A stretch of 64,000 bases of DNA from positions 3,906,001 to 3,970,000 of the forward strand of contig NZ_BAABKV010000001.1 in assembly GCF_039544005.1 (NCBI RefSeq), written 5' to 3'. Positions 37,914 to 46,698 of this stretch are shown in pieces (within the stretch, counting starts at the first letter, position 1; each line of letters starts with the position of its first letter). This DNA comes from Kitasatospora paranensis. Its GTDB lineage: Bacteria; Actinomycetota; Actinomycetes; Streptomycetales; Streptomycetaceae. Made by a program: the position numbers and the translations under genes. The notes under the pieces are model-generated. The model was given only the letters and a program-made list of their open reading frames with translations. It searched no databases and was not told where the DNA came from.

Positions 37914-38726
37914 TCACCCCACCGGTCGACCGACCACCGGGATTCCCGTCATGGCCCTGTCCCAGACCGGGTCGAGGGCGATCTCCCGGAGGCGGCCCAG
38001 GCTCAGCGTCGGCTTCGCCACGGAGACCGGCGGTGCCCCGGCAGCGGGCCACTCCGTGACCGACACCCGCTTCCCGTCCTCGCTGAGCAGCAGACAGCTC
38101 CACCCGACGCTGTGGGCCGTCGGGATCGGCTGCCGCACCTGCAGCAGGGCATGGTCACCGACCGGCGAGGTACTGCACTTCACGGCCGCGCCGTCCTGCG
38201 GGCTGTCGCACGGCATCGCCGCCAGGAGCAGGTCCTTCAAGGACATCACCGGCATCCGCTGCAGAGCGACCGTCACGACGAACCGCTCGGCCCCGTCGTT
38301 CAGGGTGAGTTCGGCCAGAGGCCGGGCATCGCCGCCGTCCACGGCGGAGACGGTGCCGATGCCGCGCGAGCCGACGACCTTGAAGCCCGGCAGCCGGGCG
38401 GTCAGCGCAGCGACCATCTCCTCGTCCGTCAGGCCCGGGGCGGTCGAGCGCGGGGACGGCGACGAGTCGGAGGAGACGGTGAGCGCAGGCTGCGCGGGAG
38501 CCCGGCCGGAGACCGTGAAGTCACCGGCGACCGCACCGCCGAACGCCACCAGGGCCAGGGCCAGCGCACCGCCGACAGCGGCGCCCGTCCGGCGCCGCCG
38601 CAGCCGCCGGCCGTGGGCGACGGCGCCCAGCACCATCAACTGCCGGTCGGGACGGAAGGCGTCGCCGGTCTCCCGGAAGAGCTGGACGAGCTCCTCCTCG
38701 GTACGGAGCTCGGGCGGTTGGGACAT
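37914..38726 (-). CDS. Single-pass membrane protein downstream of SigE-family sigma gene
   Basis: A 270-residue protein with a short cytoplasmic part (ELRTEEELVQLFRETGDAFRPDR), one helix (GGALALALVAFGGAVAG, 52-68) and an extracytoplasmic domain of about 190 residues with three cysteines (MPCDSP, VKCSTS, WSCLLL). It follows a sigma factor gene on the same strand after 161 bases. This topology is that of anti-sigma factors or sigma-operon sensors, though no zinc HxxxCxxC motif is present, so regulation of the sigma factor is only a proposal. Confidence 0.75.
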   Translation of the reverse strand: MSQPPELRTEEELVQLFRETGDAFRPDRQLMVLGAVAHGRRLRRRRTGAAVGGALALALVAFGGAVAGDFTVSGRAPAQPALTVSSDSSPSPRSTAPGLTDEEMVAALTARLPGFKVVGSRGIGTVSAVDGGDARPLAELTLNDGAERFVVTVALQRMPVMSLKDLLLAAMPCDSPQDGAAVKCSTSPVGDHALLQVRQPIPTAHSVGWSCLLLSEDGKRVSVTEWPAAGAPPVSVAKPTLSLGRLREIALDPVWDRAMTGIPVVGRPVG

Positions 38727-38887
38727 GGCTGTTCACCGTCTCTGCGGTCGGATCGGGTGGTACGGGCGGGCGGGGGGCATCTGGGTGCCGCGTTCGGGCC
38801 GGCGGACCCGGTCCGGCCGGCAGCGGCGGCAGTGGGCGGCCCGGCCGGCCGGTGGTCGTGCGGCGGACGGGACGTCCCCGGGCGGGT

Positions 38888-39433
38888 TCATCGCAGTGCG
38901 AGGTCGCCCAGCGCGTCCCCGAGCAGGATGCGCAGCCGGGCCAGTGCGCGCGAGCTCTGGGTGCGTACCGCCCCCGGGCTGGAGCGGAGCAGTTCGGCGG
39001 TCTCCTCGACGCTGACATCCTCCCAGTAGCGGAGGACGAGCACGGCGCGGTCCCGCGGGGACATCCGGGCGAGCGCTTCGAGCAGGGTGAGCCGAAGGGT
39101 CGAGTCGCCGTCCGGGCCGGCCAGGTCGGGGATCTCGCCCGTGGGCCGCTCGGTGCTGCTGCGCCGCCGCACATGGCTGAGGAAGGTGCGGTAGAGCACG
39201 CCCTGGGCGTACGCGGCGGGGTTGTCGATCCGGCGAGTGCCGGGACGCCATCCGCCGCCGGTGCGCCAGACGGCGTACATCCGGCCGAGGGTCTCCTGGA
39301 CGAGATCCTCGGCGAGATGGGTGTCACCACCGGTCAGCAGGCAGGCGGAACGGTACAGATGGCCGCTGCGCGTCGCGGCGAAGTCCAGGAACTCGTCGTC
39401 CCGGGCACCGCGTGCCGCGCCTCCCCTGGCCAT
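38888..39433 (-). CDS. SigE-family ECF RNA polymerase sigma factor
   Basis: A 181-residue ECF sigma factor of the actinobacterial SigE family (not the envelope-stress SigE itself). Region 2 contains LYRSACLLTGGDTHLAEDLVQETLGRMY; region 4 contains MSPRDRAVLVLRYWEDVSVEETAELL and SPGAVRTQSSRALARL. ATG 39433 has no good ribosome site; an 11-residue leader precedes the fold. The downstream membrane gene may modulate it. The 258-base gap to the next gene (39434-39691) shows nothing definite. Confidence 0.9.
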   Translation of the reverse strand: MARGGAARGARDDEFLDFAATRSGHLYRSACLLTGGDTHLAEDLVQETLGRMYAVWRTGGGWRPGTRRIDNPAAYAQGVLYRTFLSHVRRRSSTERPTGEIPDLAGPDGDSTLRLTLLEALARMSPRDRAVLVLRYWEDVSVEETAELLRSSPGAVRTQSSRALARLRILLGDALGDLALR

Positions 39434-39691
39434 CCGTCGCCCCCGTCACCCCGTGTGTTCCGCCTGCCTGCATCTCTCTGACGCGACGGGAGGGACGGCA
39501 CGTTACAGCTGGGCCGGATTTTCTTCGAACGGACGTCCGCCAGCCCGGCCGGGGGACCGCCGCCGGATGGTCGGGGGCATCGAGGCCGGGCGGCGGGGCC
39601 GGGGGCCGGGCGGTCCGCCGTGGGCGAACGGCCGTCCGCCCGGGGCGAACGCCGGGTCCGGTGGCGTCGCCGGAGGGGCAGGGTGGCGGGC

Positions 39692-40698
39692 ATGGACATC
39701 CTCATCCTCGGCGGCTCGTCCTTCCTCGGACGGGCCTACGTCACCGATGCACTCGCCCGCGGCCACCGGGTCACCACCTTCAACCGCGGCGTGTCCGGCC
39801 CCGACCAGCCCGGCGCGGTCGCCGTGCACGGCGACCGGAACTCACCCGACGACCTCGCCCGGCTGGTCGAGGGACAGCACTGGGACGCCGTGGTGGACAC
39901 CTCGGGCCAGCAGCCGTACGCGGTGGCGCAGACCGCCCGGCTGCTCCGCGACCGGGCCGGCCACTACTCGTTCGTCTCCTCGATCCACGCCTTCGCCGAC
40001 TGGCCGGCCGAGGCCGTCGACGAGGACTCCCCCACCCACGACTGCCCGGCCGACACCCCCGCCGACCAGCCGCCGGCGAACGCCCTGAAGGCCGGGTGCG
40101 AGCGCGCCGTGCTGGAGCACTTCGGCGAGCGGTCCTCGCTGCTGAACTGCGGCCTGCTGATCGGCCCGTACGAGAACGTCGGGCGGCTGCCCTGGTGGCT
40201 GGAGCGGATCGCCCGCGGCGGACGGGTGATCCTGCCCGGCGATCCGGGGCGGCCCATGCAGTTGATCGACGCCCGGGACTTCGCCGCCTTCGGCATCGGG
40301 CTGCTGGAGGACGGGCTGACCGGCCGATACGTGACCACCGGACCGGTGGGCCAGACCACCATGGCGGGGCTGTTGCAGGCATGCGTCGAGGCGACCGGGT
40401 CGGACGCCGAGCTCGTCCGGGTGGACGACGAGGCCCTGCTCGCCGCGGAGGTGCAGCCGTGGACGGAACTGCCGCTCTGGTCGCCCGACGAGCCGGACTG
40501 GGCCGGAATCTGGCAGTCCGACAGCTCCCGCGCCCGGGCGGCCGGTCTGCGCGACCGGCCGCTCGCCGAGACCGTACGGGACACCTGGGCCTGGATCGTG
40601 GAACGCGGCCCCCGCGAGGTGCCCTACACCCAGGGCGGCACCCCGTTGGGGATCTCGGCGGAGAGGAGCGGATGCTGCTGGACGGCCGGGCCGGCTGA
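39692..40698 (+). CDS. NAD-dependent epimerase/dehydratase (reductase-like extended SDR), frameshifted near the end
   Basis: An extended SDR of about 335 residues. LILGGSSFLGRAYVTDALA is the NAD(P) motif; FVSSIHAFADWP and LLNCGLLIGPYE follow. It lacks a clear YxxxK, as do many isoflavone-reductase-like members. At 40651-40669 the frame is lost: the conserved end GGTPLGISAE should continue as ERMLLDGRAG and stop at 40698, which needs one added base, whereas the uncorrected frame runs on antisense to the next gene up to 41092. GTG 39683, closer to GGAGGGG, is an alternative start. Substrate unknown. Confidence 0.75.
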
Positions 40699-40822
40699 CC
40701 CGGTGGCCGCCCGGCCGGTGGCCGGGTGGCCGGGAAGGCGCTCGGCCGCTCGGTCGACCGGCCGGGTGGCCGAGCAACCGGGTGGCCGGGCGGCTCAGCG
40801 CGAGTGGCTCTGTGCCAGTGGC

Positions 40823-41871
40823 TCAGTGCGAGCGTCGGGTGACCAGCTCCGCGAGGGCGAGCAGGTCGTCGGCGGCGGCCGGGTCGGGGACGGCATCCGC
40901 GAGGTGCGCGATCGCCGCCGCCATCCGCTCGCAGGACTCGCCCTGCGCCCAGGCCCGGCCACCGGCCCGCTCCACCGCTGCGGCGGCCTGTTGAAGCTCG
41001 GCCGCGTTCAACGGGCGGTCCAGCCGGTAGAGGGCGGCGAGCTCCGCCGCGGCCGGAGTCCCGGAGCTCAGCGCGTAGACCACGGGCAGTGACTTCTTGC
41101 GGGCGGCGAGATCGGCGCCGACCGGCTTGCCGGTGACCGTCGGATCCCCCAGATCCCGATGAGGTCGTCGATCAGCTGGAAGGCCAGACCGATCTCGCGC
41201 CCGAAGGCGTCCAGGACGTCGGCGGTGGCCTCGCCGGCGCCCGCATACAGGGCGCCCAGCGCGCACGCGCAGCCGAGCAGCGCGCCGGTCTTGCCCTCGG
41301 CCATCGCCAGGCACTCCGCGAGCGTGACGTCGCTGCGCTGCTCGAAGGCGCAGTCGGCCTGCTGCCCGGCGCAGAGCTCGACGACGCAGTCGGCGAGGCG
41401 GCGGACGGCTGCGGGGGCGGCCGGGTGGCCGTCCTCGGCGAGGACGCGCAGGGCGAGCGAGTGCATGGCGTCGCCGGCGAGGATCGCCTCGGTGGTGCCG
41501 AACACCCGCCAGGCCGTCGGCCGGTGCCGACGGGTGCGGTCGCGGTCGATGACGTCGTCGTGGAGCAGGGTGAAGTTGTGCACCAGCTCAACCGCGGCCG
41601 CGGCCCGGACGGCGGTCGCCGGGGTGCCGCCGGCCGCCTGGGTGGCGGCGAGCACCAAGGCGGGGCGAATCGCCTTGCCGGAGCCGGCGATGCAGGGCGT
41701 GCCGTCCGTCTCCCACCAGCCGAGGTGGTAGCCGGCGACGCGCCGCATCGAGTCGGGCAGGGTGTCGACCGCGGCGTGCAGGGCCGGGTCGACGGTGGCG
41801 CGGGCGCGGGCGAGGACGTCGGCCGCCTCGTGCCCGTCGGTGTGGTCGCGCTCGGGCGCGAAGATCCCCAT
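40823..41871 (-). CDS. Polyprenyl diphosphate synthase, family 2 encapsulin cargo candidate (frameshifted)
   Basis: About 349 residues after repair. Trans-isoprenyl diphosphate synthase fold: GSGKAIRPALV, first Asp-rich motif LLHDDVIDRDRTRRHRP and second QLIDDLIGIWGD, with TGKPVGADLAARKKSLPV after it. The break is at CCCCC 41146-41150, where one base is missing; the upstream frame ends at 41068. It starts 79 bases after the encapsulin shell gene on the same strand. Family 2 encapsulins carry such synthases as cargo, loaded through a disordered N-terminus; here the N-terminal leader (MGIFAPERDHTDGHE) is short. Product chain length cannot be read from sequence alone. Confidence 0.85.
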
Positions 41872-41950
41872 GTGGTCGTCCCCCTCGGTGTGGTGGCGCC
41901 GGGCCGGCGGTGTGCGACCGCCGCCCCGGCGCGGTGAATGCGTCGGACGG

Positions 41951-43374
41951 TCAGTCGCGGCGGGCCACGTCGACGTTCTCCAGCACGCCGACGGCGTCCG
42001 GCACGAGGACGACCGCCGAGTGGTAGGCCGTGACCAGGTACGAGATGACGGCCGTCTCGTCGATGCCGGCGAAGCGGACCGAGAGGCCCGGTTCGTACTC
42101 GTCCGGGATGCCCGTCGGGCGCAGGCCGATCACGCCCTGGTCCTCCTCGCCGACGCGCAGCGCCAGGACCGAACTGCTGCCGGCCTCGCTGATCGGGATC
42201 TTGTTGCAGCTGAGGATCGGCACGCCCCGCCAGGCCGGCACCCGGCTGCCGTGCACCTCCACGGTGCCCGGGTGGATGCGGCGGCGGTTGCACTCGCGGC
42301 CGAAGGCGGCGATCGCCTTGGGGTGGGCGAGGAAGAACCGGGTGCCGCGGCGCCGGCTCAACAGGTCGTCCATGTCGTCGGGGGTGGGAGGGCCGGAGTG
42401 GGCCTGGATCCGCTGCCCGTGGTCGGCGTTGTGCAACAGGCCGAACTCCGGATGGTTGACCAGCTCGTGCTCCTGCCGCTCGCGCAGGGCCTCGATGGTC
42501 AGACGCAGCTGGTGCTCGGTCTGGTCCATCGGCTTGTTGTAGAGATCGGCGACCCGGGTGTGCACCCGCAGGACGGTCTGCGCGATGCTCAACTCGTACT
42601 CGCGCGGGGCGAGTTCGTAGTCGACGAAGGTCACGGGCAGTGGGTGCTCGCCGACGTGGCCGGCGGACAGCTCGATCGCGGCCTCGCCGTACGTGTTCTG
42701 CGCCCGGCGGGCCCGGTCGCCGAGGGCGGCCCGCTGGGCCCGGAGCGCCGCCGAGCCCGCGGCGAGCTGCTCGAAGGCCTGCACCGGCAGGGCCAGCAGA
42801 GTGCCCGTCGTGACGGCCTGGGCGCTGCTCCCCCAGGCCGTGCCGGGCCCCGCCAGGGCCTCCGCGCCGAGGTGCTCCCCCTCGGCGAGGAAGCCGAGCA
42901 CCGTCGGGGCGCCGTACCGGCCGGTGCCCGTCCGCTCGACCCGGCCGTGGGCGATCAGCAGCACCTCGTCGACCGGGGTGCCCTCGGTGGCGAGCACCTC
43001 GCCGGCCCGGAACTCGCGCTGGACGCAGCTCCCGGCGAGCCCGGCCAGCAGGGCCTCGTCCTCGATGCCGCGCAGTGCGGGCAGCTCGCCCAGGGTCGGC
43101 GCGAGGACCTCCACCCGGGCGCCCGTCCGCACGAAGGCGATCCGACCGCCGCCGACCGCGTGGCTCAGCCGCCGGTTGACCCGGTACGTGCCGCCGGAGA
43201 CCTGGACCCACGGCAGCATCCGGAGCAGCCAGCGGGACGAGATCTCCTGCATCTGCGGGGCGGACTTGGTGGTGCTGGACAGATTCCGCGCGCCGGCGGT
43301 GCTCAGGCTGGACTGCTCACGTGCCTGCGGAGCGTCCCCCGGGCGGGAATACCGACGCTGGTCTCGGTCGACAT
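41951..43374 (-). CDS. Family 2B encapsulin nanocompartment shell protein (EshA-like), frameshifted
   Basis: About 474 residues after repair, the length of EshA. The N-arm has [20 protein letters not shown] and [16 protein letters not shown]; a cyclic-nucleotide-binding-type domain is inserted ([20 protein letters not shown] to LPVQAF, about 120-215); the HK97-like shell fold follows with [13 protein letters not shown] and [23 protein letters not shown]. Such proteins were once called Crp-family regulators or EshA, linked to ppGpp and sporulation in S. griseus. ATG 43374 has GGAGGG seven bases upstream, but its frame stops at 43303; one base added to CCCCC 43336-43340 joins it to the shell frame. 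A polyprenyl synthase cargo gene follows. Confidence 0.9.
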
Positions 43375-43460
43375 CGAAGAACCCTCCGCATGAATCGGCT
43401 GCGCACCGGAAGTGCCACCCTGCAAAATCATGCTGACGCCCATTCGGCTCCGCGCGCAAT

Positions 43461-43501
43461 CACTCGTACGAGTGGTCCATTGAGCCAAACAAATCGTACG
43501 A
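43461..43501. promoter_or_regulatory. Paired TCGTACGA palindromes upstream of the encapsulin gene
   Basis: CACTCGTACGAGTG (43461-43474) is a perfect 14-bp palindrome; its core TCGTACGA recurs at 43494-43501 exactly 30 bases away, three helical turns. They lie about 90-130 bases upstream of the encapsulin start, in an AT-richer part of the 520-base gap 43375-43894, which otherwise shows no gene. Confidence 0.5.
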
Positions 43502-43894
43502 ATGGATCGCATGCTCGATGCGTTTTCACCGCGTCGACCGAAAGCGCCACATTCGATCGACGGCCGGTCCGCGGCGGGCGCAGGAAAGAGCCGTGCCGGA
43601 TGCGTCATGGACACGACCGGGCACGGCGGGCGCCGCCCCGGACCGGACCGGGCGGGTGCCGCGGATTTCACCTGACTGCAACATGTCGGCCGTCGCTGTC
43701 ACCGGGCCGTCATCGAACACCAACTACCCTGCGGATCCAGGCCTGTTGGCCCGACCTCCCGGCAACCCCCACCCCCGTTCATCCGGCCCGGCCAGGGCGC
43801 TAAGGTGCGACCTCAAGAGCGTGGCGAGACGCCGGCAGACAGGCCGCCCCGACCGCGCCCTCCCACCGTTGCGCCCTTTCCCAGGGAGATCCCC

Positions 43895-44961
43895 GTGAGC
43901 GCCCCCGTTCGCGTCTGGCTGAACCGTACCTACGCCGAGAACGTCTTCTTCATCGACCTGCTGCGCGCTGCGCCGCGGCCGGTGGAGATCCATGCCACCC
44001 ATGTGGATCCGGACTCCCCGGTGCTGGCCGCCGCCGACTTCGGCTCGCTCGAACCCGATCGGCTCTCCCCGAGGCCTACGTGGAATTCGCGCTGGAATTC
44101 TGCGCGCGCAACAGCATAGACGTCTTCCTGCCCCGGCTGGGCCAGCTCGCCATATCCCTGCGCCGCCGCGACTTCGAGGCGGTCGGCACCGCCCTGGTGT
44201 GCCCGCCGGCCCCTGCGATCGCGGTCTTCGAGAGCAAGGCCGACGGGTACGCCGCGATGGCCACCGCCGGACTGCCCGTCCCGCTCTGGCGGCACGTGCG
44301 CACCGCGGACGACCTGCTCGCCGCCGTCGAGGAGATCGAGGCGGACGGCTCGACGGCCTGCCTGAAGCCGGCCACCGGCGCGGGCGGCGAGGGCTTCCGG
44401 GTGCTGACCCGCGAGCCGTTCAGCCTGCGCAGGCTCACCGGCTTCCCCGACGCCCGGGTGCAACTCGACCAGGTACTGGCCGCGCTGGAGTCGGCCCCGG
44501 AACCCGCCGACCTGCTGGTGATGCCGCTGCTGGAGGGCCCCGAGGTCTCGGTGGACTGCCTCGCCGCACCCGACGGCCGGCTGCTCACCGGCGTAGGCCG
44601 CACCAAGGACCGCCGCCGCCGCACCTTCACCACCGACCCGCGCTACCTGGAGCCCACCCGGCACCTGATCGAGACCTTCGGGGTCGGCTACCTCTCGAAC
44701 GTGCAGTACCGGCACCACCACGGCCGCCCGGTGGTCCTCGACGTCAACACCCGGCCCTCCGGCGGCCTGCACCAGCTCCGGCTGTGCGGGCTGAACCTGC
44801 CCTGGGCGGCGGTGCAGCTGGCGCTCGGCGAGCATCCCGTCACCGCCGCCCCGCTCGACCTGCTCGACACCGAGTACACCCTGGTCTCGGGCGTGCAGCC
44901 GGTGCTGCCGCGGCAGCTCGCCCGCGGCTGGGAGCGGCAGACCGCCGCGGCGGCCGTCTGA
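43895..44961 (+). CDS. ATP-grasp domain protein (frameshifted)
   Basis: About 355 residues after repair. N-terminal preATP-grasp part (VRVWLNRTYAENVFFIDLL) and ATP-grasp core with CLKPATGAGGEGF, DLLVMPLLEGPEVSVDC and the metal-binding DVNTRPSGG. It probably ligates a carboxylate to an amine or thiol; the substrate is unknown. The frame breaks at CCCC 44067-44070, one C short (RLSP should run into EAYVEFALEF). GTG 43895 has GGGAGA at 43884-43889. It converges on the MGMT gene with a CGGGCGGCC-type palindrome (45002-45020) between them. Confidence 0.8.
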
Positions 44962-45021
44962 CCGGGGCCGGGCCGACGCGGGTCCGGGCCGTCCGGCACC
45001 GCGGGCGGCCCGGCCGCCCGC

Positions 45022-45575
45022 TCAGCCGGTCGGCCCGTCCCAGTCCAGGGTGGGCGGCAGCACGCCCTCCAGAGTGAGCAGCCAGCGCTTGGTCTCCATC
45101 CCCGGGGTCCGCCGCCGAAGCCGCCGATCCCGGCCGCGGCCACCACCCGGTGGCAGGGCACCAGCAGCGCCAGCGGGTTGGCACCCATCATCTGGCCGAC
45201 CGTCCTGGCTGCCGCCCCGGGCTCGGAGACCTCCTCGAAGACTCCGCTGAGCGCGGCGAGTTCGCCGTAGGTGATGGTCTTCCCCCAGCCGACGTCCGAC
45301 CACAGCCGGCCGAGCACCGTCCGGTGCGGCCCGGTGGTGAGACGCCAGTCGATCGGGAGCTCCAACTCCCGGCGCCGGCCCTCGAAGTACCCGCGTATCC
45401 GGTTCTCCACCAGGTCCACGACCCGGGCCTCGGTGCATTCCGGGGCCCCGGCGTGCAACCCTGCCACCGACTCCCCGGCGTAACTGGCCGCCGCCACCCC
45501 CACCGGGGTGACCGCGAAGCGCATCGGCCCGGTCGGCAGCGGCGTCGGCACGGTGACCCAGGACAGCTCCTCCAT
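45022..45575 (-). CDS. Methylated-DNA--protein-cysteine methyltransferase (frameshifted)
   Basis: Suicide repair protein that removes O6-alkyl groups from guanine, about 184 residues after repair. ITYGELAALSG, AARTVGQMMGANPLALLVPCHRVV with the acceptor cysteine, and GIGGFGGG are standard. The break is at the CCCCGGGG run 45100-45107: the proper end METKRWLLTLEG is one base out of frame and stops at 45022. TAGGTT on the minus strand (45583-45588) lies seven bases before ATG 45575 (leaderless). A 15-bp tandem repeat lies just upstream. Confidence 0.88.
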
Positions 45576-45613
45576 GCCTGCGAACCTACCGCGCGGCGCG
45601 CCCGGCCGGGGAC

Positions 45614-45688
45614 GGCTGTCGTGCTCAGGGCTGTCGTAGGCAGGGCCGTCGTGCTCAGGGCTGTCGTAGGCAGGGCCGTCGTGCTCCG
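45614..45688. repeat. 15-bp degenerate tandem repeat, five copies
   Basis: Five adjacent 15-mers of the type GGCYGTCGTRSKCAG, alternating GGCTGTCGTAGGCAG and GGCCGTCGTGCTCAG, so also a 30-bp unit repeated twice (45629-45658 and 45659-45688). It lies 38 bases upstream of the MGMT start and keeps all frames open; on the minus strand it would read STTALPTTAL. Confidence 0.8.
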
Positions 45689-45770
45689 GGCGGGCAGGAC
45701 GAAGTCCGGGTCGGCGGGCAGTGCCGCCGACCCGGCCGATGTCACCGCCCGGGACGGCCCCGGGCGACGG

Positions 45771-46004
45771 TCAGAGGTGGTCCGCCAGGTAGCCGGAGAG
45801 CTTCCGGCACCAGTCGGTGAGCTCCTCGCGCTGGTGGGCCTGGCCCTCGCAGAGCGCGCTGACCTGCATGTCGGTGAGCCGGTCGGCACCGGACTCGCCG
45901 AGCATGCGGGACATCTCGCCGAGCATCACGGAGAGTCGCCGCGCGTCGTCGTGGGCGAGCATCACCAGGGCATCGGTGTGGCTGATCGTGACGGAACCGG
46001 GCAT
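45771..46004 (-). CDS. Small hypothetical protein
   Basis: A 77-residue soluble helical protein with DALVMLAHDDARRLSVMLGEMSRML and a C-terminal LTDWCRKLSGYLADHL. No known domain recognised. ATG 46004 is preceded by GGGAGG with five bases spacing. It is probably monocistronic. Leu/Met heptad spacing suggests a helical bundle or dimer. Confidence 0.6.
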   Translation of the reverse strand: MPGSVTISHTDALVMLAHDDARRLSVMLGEMSRMLGESGADRLTDMQVSALCEGQAHQREELTDWCRKLSGYLADHL

Positions 46005-46446
46005 TGCGGCCTCCCGAGGCCTTCGGGCCTTGTCGCGGGCATTGCACTGGCCCCCCGTCCACCGTACGGCGGCGGCCCGGCCGGCGCCCGTCGGCGGGTG
46101 CGGCGCTCGGGCACCGCACCGAAGCGGGGTCGTCGCAGGCGGCGGACGGGCCGTGGGCGCCCGAAGATCCGGAGGCTCCGGCGGACACCCGGGGCGCAGC
46201 CCACCCCGGGGCAGCGCCCCTGCCGGCACCGGCTCTCCGGTCGCACCACCGTTGCGCCGCAGGGTTACTGTCGGTCCGTCATCTCGCCTCCCGGGGTCGA
46301 GAAGCCGCCACCCGGCGAGCCCCCTGCGCCCGGACCGCACCCGGCCGTGCGGACCGCACGCGGCCGCCGCTCGAACGGGGTTCGTGGGAGGTGAGGGCCG
46401 CGCAGCCCGACCAGGTCGGGCGCATCCCGTCGACGGAAGGACGCAC

Positions 46447-46698
46447 ATGAGCGACAACCCGCCCGCACCCGGGCCGGACCTGGCGGTGCAGGGGGACCGG
46501 AAGCTCGTCCACCTGCCCGCCAGCACGCCTTTCGACTTCGAGCGCTCGCTGGCGTTCCTGGCCACCGACAAGGAGATGCTGCGCGCCGCGGCCCGGGTGT
46601 ACGGCCGGGCCGTGGGCGAGGACGAGTTCGTCGGGCTGGCCGGCCGGTACGGCGATCTGAAGGGCTACTGGGGCCACTACCTCCGGGTCTCCGGCTGA
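46447..46698 (+). CDS. Small hypothetical protein
   Basis: An 83-residue soluble protein with STPFDFERSLAFLATDKEMLR and a Trp/Tyr-rich end (YWGHYLRVSG). GGAAGG at 46435-46440 sets ATG 46447. It is divergent from the small gene at 45771-46004. No known domain recognised. Confidence 0.6.
   Translation: MSDNPPAPGPDLAVQGDRKLVHLPASTPFDFERSLAFLATDKEMLRAAARVYGRAVGEDEFVGLAGRYGDLKGYWGHYLRVSG

Noticed and set aside
39692..41092. A 467-residue SDR with a long C-terminal extension
   Set aside because: The extension past about 40665 is antisense to the polyprenyl synthase gene and low complexity; the conserved end lies one frame over and stops at 40698.
41951..43374. Crp/Fnr-family transcription regulator
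   Set aside because: The cyclic-nucleotide-binding-type domain is present but no HTH follows; the rest matches the EshA/family 2B encapsulin shell fold.
45188..45889. Frame with STTALPTTAL repeats on the minus strand
   Set aside because: It overlaps MGMT in a different frame and owes its openness to the 15-bp repeat and GC bias.
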